From Flagellimonas marinaquae (GTDB lineage Bacteria > Bacteroidota > Bacteroidia > Flavobacteriales > Flavobacteriaceae): a stretch of DNA of 64,000 bases. The notes beneath the pieces were generated by a model that did no database searches, was not told the DNA's origin, and worked only from the letters and a program-made list of their open reading frames with translations. Below, in pieces: positions 60,090-64,000 of this stretch. Positions within the stretch are counted from its first letter, which is position 1. Each line of letters opens with the position of its first letter. Position numbers and translations under genes: made by a program. The DNA lies in NCBI RefSeq assembly GCF_023716465.1, contig NZ_CP092415.1:2519501-2583500 (forward strand), given 5' to 3'.

Positions 60090-61211
60090 TTATTTTTTAG
60101 ATGAAACTATATCCTTGGCTAAATCGTAAAGCTTGCCTATTTGTCTTTTTTGTTCATAATGCTGTTCCATATGGTTTCTTCCTGCCATCCCCATAGATTT
60201 AGCTAACTGAAAATTATTACATAATTCGGTCATGTATTCTGCCATTTTATTTATGTCTTTTTCATCGACCAAAAAACCAGTTTTATTATGAACAACAAGT
60301 TCTTTGATGCCTGCGTGTTTTGTGCTTACTATTGGTAGACCGGAAGATGCAGCTTCCATAATACTGACAGGAGAACCTTCCATGTCCCCATTTGGAGCTG
60401 TAATTGAATGCTGAACAAAAGCCAGTGAAGATTTCATTAAAATTGAAATTTCTTTTTGACTTAAAATTCCAGTGAAGGTTACAGATTTTCCTATGCCAAG
60501 ATTCGAGATCAAATCTTGACATTCGTTGTAGAGGCCATTTTTGTTCCCTACAAAAATTAGTTTTGAATCCGGATGTTTTTGTAAGACTGAATTAAATGCT
60601 TTAATTGTGTACAATGGTCCTTTTTTTGCGGTTAACCTTCCTACTGCTAGAAATGTTTTTTGTTGAGCAGGCTCGGTGTTCGACTCAAACATTGAAGTAT
60701 TTACTCCACAAGGAATAATTTGTATTTTGCTTTTCGGGGCACCGAGTCCAATGAGTTGTGATTTCATGTCGTTTGAAACAACAATTATGTTTGAGGCATA
60801 GTCAAACAATTTTACATATTTGTGTTTGTATTCATTTAGTAATTTTTTGTCCGTTGCATCATGTCCATGAAAAATGACTATTAAGGGTATATTCAGGGCT
60901 TTACAAGGGGCGACCATATGAGATGCACTCATTCCGTAATTCGCTAGGACAACATCGATTTTATTTTTATTGAGATATTTTTTTACTCCATAATCGCTAA
61001 AGTAGTTATTTCTGCCCACCAGGATTTTTATCATTTTGTGAAAAATCCAAAAGAGATATGGGTTTAAAAGACTGCCGTTTTCCATTCTCTCCGGATACCT
61101 CCCACTATGAATGGTATATGTTTCGCAAAGTGATTTGAATTCCTTTATTTGGTCCCTAATGAAGGTTTCGGAATATGCGTGTTTTTCTGTTCGTGTAATG
61201 CAGATTTTCAT
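60090..61211 (-). CDS. GT4 family glycosyltransferase
   Basis: A 373-residue retaining GT-B enzyme. DVVLANYGMSASHMVAPCKA and IVIFHGHDATDKKLLNEYKH suit the N-terminal domain, and AVGRLTAKKGPLYTIKAFNSVL plus the E-x7-E-like EGSPVSIMEAASSGLPIVS sit in the C-terminal donor domain. It probably adds a sugar to a surface polysaccharide or lipid. Donor and acceptor are unknown. Codon use and AT content are slightly higher than the housekeeping neighbours by eye. Convergent context with two further glycosyltransferases suggests a small surface-glycan locus. Confidence 0.92.
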   Translation of the reverse strand: MKICITRTEKHAYSETFIRDQIKEFKSLCETYTIHSGRYPERMENGSLLNPYLFWIFHKMIKILVGRNNYFSDYGVKKYLNKNKIDVVLANYGMSASHMVAPCKALNIPLIVIFHGHDATDKKLLNEYKHKYVKLFDYASNIIVVSNDMKSQLIGLGAPKSKIQIIPCGVNTSMFESNTEPAQQKTFLAVGRLTAKKGPLYTIKAFNSVLQKHPDSKLIFVGNKNGLYNECQDLISNLGIGKSVTFTGILSQKEISILMKSSLAFVQHSITAPNGDMEGSPVSIMEAASSGLPIVSTKHAGIKELVVHNKTGFLVDEKDINKMAEYMTELCNNFQLAKSMGMAGRNHMEQHYEQKRQIGKLYDLAKDIVSSKK

Positions 61212-61335
61212 ATTGGATAGTTTTTGATTTAAACAGCCTCTAATTATTAAGTTGGATAACTAGGTGTTCCTTAACCTTCATTATGGTAAGTTTAGAATCG
61301 CAAAATTAAGGATATGAGATAACATTTAATATTTC

Positions 61336-61343
61336 TATTTTTG
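61336..61343 (+). promoter_or_regulatory. TAnnTTTG promoter box directly before the GT2 start codon
   Basis: TATTTTTG ends 5 bp before ATG (61349). Since transcription starts a few bases after this box, the mRNA would be leaderless or nearly so. Confidence 0.5.
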
Positions 61344-61348
61344 CCAAG

Positions 61349-62182
61349 ATGAACCCACAGGAAAAAGAATCTCCGAAAATATCAGTAATCATAAGTACGT
61401 ACAATGCCGAAGAGTGGTTAAAAAAAGTACTTTGGGGCTTCAATTGCCAAATCTTCAAGGATTTTGAAGTGGTTATTGCCGATGATGGATCTGGTCCAAA
61501 GACCAAAGAATTATTGGATGAGATGTCCGAAAATGTTTTTTACAATATTATCCATGTTTGGCAGGAGGACGATGGTTTCCAGAAGTCAAGGATCCTTAAC
61601 AAGGCAGTCGAAGCTTGCAATGCGGAGTATATTATAATGACGGATGGTGATTGTATTCCAAGAGAAGACTTTGTGGAGGTGCATTACATTAACAAAGAAC
61701 CCAGGTATTTTATTTCGGGAGGGTACTACATGTTGCCCATGAACATATCCAAGTTGATTACACTGGAGGATATTGAAAAACAAAACTGCTTTAACATCCA
61801 TTGGCTCAAAGAAAAGGGGATTCCAAAAACTTTTAAAAACAATAAACTAACGGCGAGTGGCCTATTCTCTAAATTGCTCAATACCATAACTCCGACGAAC
61901 GCTAGTTGGAACGGACATAACTCTTCGGGTTGGAAGAAGGATATTTTGAACGTGAACGGTTTTGATGAGCGGATGCAATACGGCGGGCAGGATCGCGAAC
62001 TGGGTGAACGTTTGTTCAATTTTGGAATAAAATCTAAGCAATTGCGCTATAGTGCCGTTTGTGTGCATTTAGATCATAAACGAGGCTATAAAACGCCCGA
62101 ATCCATTGCAAAGAACCAAGCCATACGTAAGGAGACCAGATCTAACAAATTGGTGTGGACGCACTATGGCATTACCAAATAA
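61349..62182 (+). CDS. GT2 family glycosyltransferase with galactosyltransferase-like C-terminus
   Basis: A 277-residue inverting GT-A enzyme. ISVIISTYNAEEWLKKVLWG is the opening, VVIADDGSGPKT and IIMTDGDCIPREDFVEVHY carry the nucleotide and D-x-D motifs. The C-terminal GWKKDILNVNGFDERMQYGG to QDRELGERL resembles the galactosyltransferase (GT7-C) donor loop, so a beta-galactosyl or GalNAc-type transfer is plausible. It is preceded by a promoter box with no leader. Its 3' end overlaps that of the convergent GT2 by 19 bp. Confidence 0.92.
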   Translation: MNPQEKESPKISVIISTYNAEEWLKKVLWGFNCQIFKDFEVVIADDGSGPKTKELLDEMSENVFYNIIHVWQEDDGFQKSRILNKAVEACNAEYIIMTDGDCIPREDFVEVHYINKEPRYFISGGYYMLPMNISKLITLEDIEKQNCFNIHWLKEKGIPKTFKNNKLTASGLFSKLLNTITPTNASWNGHNSSGWKKDILNVNGFDERMQYGGQDRELGERLFNFGIKSKQLRYSAVCVHLDHKRGYKTPESIAKNQAIRKETRSNKLVWTHYGITK

Positions 62183-62967
62183 TAGGCCAGTTGATTCTTT
62201 TTTTCCAACCTTTTTAATTCTCGGAACCTCTCCAAAACACCAAGGGCGTTTAAATAGCAAATAGTCCATCCTTTTTTGCCATCAAGAATTCCTAGGCGCA
62301 AAATGTAGTGGTTAAAGAATTTCCACGCTGGCTTTATAATCATTAAAAGGTAGTTGAAGTGTTTTTCCCTATAAAAATCCTCTTTTGCTTTTAGTTGGCC
62401 ATATTTCAACATTTTGCCCTTGTAGTCCTGATAGTCCTTGTAGCAATAATGGATAAGCTTTTCTTGGAGAATTCCAGATGTTCCATCGACAACCAAGGTT
62501 TCGTGAACTATTTTTTTATCGGTGAAATGTGCTTTGCTTTTGCGGAACAATCTATAATTTTTGTCTGTTTGCCAACCGCTAAAGTTCAATCGCTCGTTTT
62601 GGAACATAAACTGGCGGTAGAACCAATAGGCTTCATCTGCGTTTTCCTTATTGATGGTTTCAATAATTTCTGTTTGCAGACTTTTGGTCACAACTTCATC
62701 TGCATCTAAAAACAAGACCCAATCATTAGAGGATTGCTTTAGCGCAAAGGATTTCTGTGCAGTAAAATTTTTAAATGGATTTTGAATTACCCTTACCTTC
62801 GGATGGCTTAACAGATACTCGTATGTGCCGTCCGTACTGTAAGAGTCTACAACCACGATTTCATCAGTAAAAGAAACGGAATCGATACATTTCTCAATGT
62901 ATCCAATTTCGTTATAGGTGATTATGAGTGCTGATAATTTTTGCTTTGGGGTGCGTAATCCAGCCAT
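62164..62967 (-). CDS. GT2 family glycosyltransferase (WaaE/KdtX-like)
   Basis: A 267-residue inverting GT-A enzyme. LSALIITYNEIGYIEKCIDS and IVVVDSYSTDGTYEYLLSHP, then WVLFLDADEVVTKSL with the D-x-D motif, and YWFYRQFMFQNERLNFSGWQ match the LPS core glucosyltransferase-type WaaE/KdtX subfamily. A lipopolysaccharide or other surface glycan acceptor is probable. The last 19 bp overlap the end of the convergent GT2 gene. A TAnnTTTG box (TAGATTTG, minus, 63002-62995) lies 28 bp upstream. Confidence 0.93.
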   Translation of the reverse strand: MAGLRTPKQKLSALIITYNEIGYIEKCIDSVSFTDEIVVVDSYSTDGTYEYLLSHPKVRVIQNPFKNFTAQKSFALKQSSNDWVLFLDADEVVTKSLQTEIIETINKENADEAYWFYRQFMFQNERLNFSGWQTDKNYRLFRKSKAHFTDKKIVHETLVVDGTSGILQEKLIHYCYKDYQDYKGKMLKYGQLKAKEDFYREKHFNYLLMIIKPAWKFFNHYILRLGILDGKKGWTICYLNALGVLERFRELKRLEKKNQLAYYLVMP

Positions 62968-62994
62968 ATTTATTGGTGTAGTGTTTTGGTGTTT

Positions 62995-63002
62995 ACAAAT
63001 CT
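62995..63002 (-). promoter_or_regulatory. TAnnTTTG promoter box of the WaaE-like glycosyltransferase
   Basis: TAGATTTG on the minus strand, 27 bp before the ATG at 62967. Confidence 0.5.
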
Positions 63003-63130
63003 ATAACAAAAAAAAGGCGTAAAAATTGTTTTGCCGTTTATTTTTCTTACAACAATCGACAACGACGTTTCCCTACCCGGTTTTTGTTAAAAATAGTTTT
63101 TGACATGTATTTAGTAGAGGCTGGAATAGT

Positions 63131-63169
63131 GTTTGGGTTGCTTTAATTTTAATAAAAAACAACCCAAAC
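63131..63169. repeat. Perfect 10-bp inverted repeat downstream of dapD
   Basis: GTTTGGGTTG (63131-63140) / CAACCCAAAC (63160-63169), 19-nt AT-rich loop, no U-run on either side. It may stabilise the dapD transcript end, or be a weak terminator or protein-binding site. Confidence 0.45.
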
Positions 63170-63221
63170 TGTATATTTTGATTCCGTTTTTTAAAAAATC
63201 AGAAGATCGGAACGCCTTGAT

Positions 63222-64000
63222 CTAAACTGCAACATTGTGCTCGCGCAAGGCATTGTTCAACGATGTTTTCTTGTCGGTGCTCTCCTTTCGTTTGCCAATG
63301 ATCAAGGCGCATGGCACTTGGTAATCTCCGGCAGGAAAATTTTTGGTGTAGCTGCCCGGTATCACAACCGATCTTGCGGGAACACGACCTTTCAGTTCAA
63401 CAGGCTCACTCCCTGTTACATCAATAATTTTCGTAGAAGCCGTTAAAACCACATTTGCTCCCAAAACAGCCTCCTTTTCAACACGGACCCCTTCCACAAC
63501 AATACATCTGGAGCCGATAAATGCATTGTCCTCAATAATTACTGGAGCAGCTTGCAATGGTTCTAAAACCCCACCGATACCTACACCACCACTTAAATGG
63601 ACGTTTTTACCAATTTGAGCACAACTGCCCACCGTGGCCCAAGTATCCACCATGGTCCCCTCGTCCACATAGGCACCAATGTTTACATAACTTGGCATTA
63701 AAATGGTTCCTTTGGAAATATAAGCTCCGTGCCTTGCCACGGCATGGGGTACCACACGAACACCTTTTTCTTTGTATCCTCTTTTCAAGGGAATCTTGTC
63801 GTGATATTCAAAAATACCAGCTTCGAGGACCTCCATTTTTTGTATGGGGAAGTATAGCACTACCGCTTTTTTTACCCATTCATTTATTTGCCAACCATTT
63901 TCCGTGGGTTCTGCGCATCGAAGCTCGCCAAGATCAATAAGGTCTATTACTTCTCTAATGGCCATCTGGGTCTTTTCGTCTTCCAATAATGATCTATTGT
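63222..64000 (-). CDS. dapD: Tetrahydrodipicolinate N-succinyltransferase (N-terminus beyond window)
   Basis: The frame is open to the window edge; residues upstream of the apparent TTG at 63986 (NRSLL) fit the family, so the true start lies about a dozen residues outside. The protein succinylates tetrahydrodipicolinate on the lysine/diaminopimelate pathway. After the N-terminal helical domain (MAIREVIDLIDLGELRCAEP, VKKAVVLYFPIQKMEV), a left-handed beta-helix of hexapeptide repeats follows (GTILMPSYVNIGAYVDEGTM to VGSCAQIGKNVHLSGGVGIG). The C-terminus holds VIPGSYTKNFPAGDYQVPCA. lysA, a later step, lies 19 kb away. Confidence 0.95.
   Translation of the reverse strand, partial: NRSLLEDEKTQMAIREVIDLIDLGELRCAEPTENGWQINEWVKKAVVLYFPIQKMEVLEAGIFEYHDKIPLKRGYKEKGVRVVPHAVARHGAYISKGTILMPSYVNIGAYVDEGTMVDTWATVGSCAQIGKNVHLSGGVGIGGVLEPLQAAPVIIEDNAFIGSRCIVVEGVRVEKEAVLGANVVLTASTKIIDVTGSEPVELKGRVPARSVVIPGSYTKNFPAGDYQVPCALIIGKRKESTDKKTSLNNALREHNVAV

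Noticed and set aside
1..64000. tRNA, rRNA, insertion sequences, prophage and CRISPR arrays
   Set aside because: No cloverleaf, ribosomal RNA signature, transposase, integrase or regularly spaced repeat was seen; the gaps between genes are short and mostly explained by terminators and promoter boxes.

Overview
The window is a gene-dense piece of chromosome from a member of the Bacteroidota, almost certainly a marine flavobacterium (family Flavobacteriaceae; a Muricauda/Allomuricauda-like genus is my guess, not a demonstrated assignment). The grounds are: many start regions carry the Bacteroidota promoter box TAnnTTTG with few Shine-Dalgarno sequences; there is a type IX secretion type B C-terminal signal, a TonB-dependent receptor, PUR-type DUF3276, DUF4920, DUF1684 and TIGR01777 proteins, an over-long NusB, and a sigma-54 activator lacking its DNA-binding domain. 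I see no tRNA or rRNA gene, insertion sequence, prophage or CRISPR array. Most of the content is housekeeping.

Layout. 1-3.0 kb: edge of a small conserved protein, an Lrp/AsnC regulator, a secreted alpha/beta-hydrolase-like protein and a DUF1684 lipoprotein. 3.1-5.9 kb: a nitrogen cluster on the minus strand, glnK-amtB-outer-membrane porin. 6.2-8.6 kb: crcB, two small membrane proteins, a MazG-like pyrophosphohydrolase and ilvE. 8.7-10.9 kb: DUF4920 lipoprotein, mnmD, epimerase. 11.0-12.7 kb: grpE-dnaJ. 12.9-18.2 kb: NatAB-like ABC exporter, MscS channel, DUF6268-like outer-membrane protein and the HTH-less sigma-54 activator. 19.0-21.3 kb: PPK2 and an M28 peptidase. 21.4-25.0 kb: small membrane proteins of uncertain function, including a COX1-like fragment without heme ligands. 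25.4-29.5 kb: a cyclophilin-FKBP fusion, two tiny membrane proteins, cold-shock protein and redox enzymes. 29.6-38.9 kb: DUF3276, ABC exporter, nusB-DUF1573-yajC, pepT, pyrD, a LysE exporter and HMG-CoA lyase. 39-47 kb: TonB receptor, guaB, thioredoxin-like protein, lysA, Lon-N protein and sucC. 47.2-50.7 kb: small secreted protein, TerB-like protein, hsp20, uvrB. 50.8-54.3 kb: type B sorted surface protein and a second ABC-2 transporter. 54.3-60.1 kb: an unknown 358-residue protein, a nucleoid-associated protein, then a tsaC-cca-ctaA-pRiA4b-like operon. 60.1-63.0 kb: three glycosyltransferases. 63.2 kb to the end: dapD, cut by the window edge.

Functional threads. Protein quality control recurs (grpE-dnaJ, hsp20, dual immunophilin, Csp, Lon-N protein). 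A 13-bp motif in front of grpE reappears almost unchanged, twice, in front of hsp20 and may be a shared stress operator. lysA and dapD both serve lysine/diaminopimelate synthesis. glnK-amtB with a porin suggests ammonium acquisition across both membranes.

The least described item is a set of three paralogous one-helix microproteins (59, 27 and 28 residues; 6568-6747, 26413-26496 and 26568-26654) sharing a pattern of F..L..LL..N..LL..SVN.(A/S)K. Other points worth checking are the COX1-like protein (22981-23412), a signal-peptide-bearing gene that seems to start at ATA (16076), a hydrolase-like protein with Asp at the nucleophile elbow, a candidate small RNA or 40-residue ORF at 12763-12899, and a DnaJ with half the usual zinc-finger motifs.
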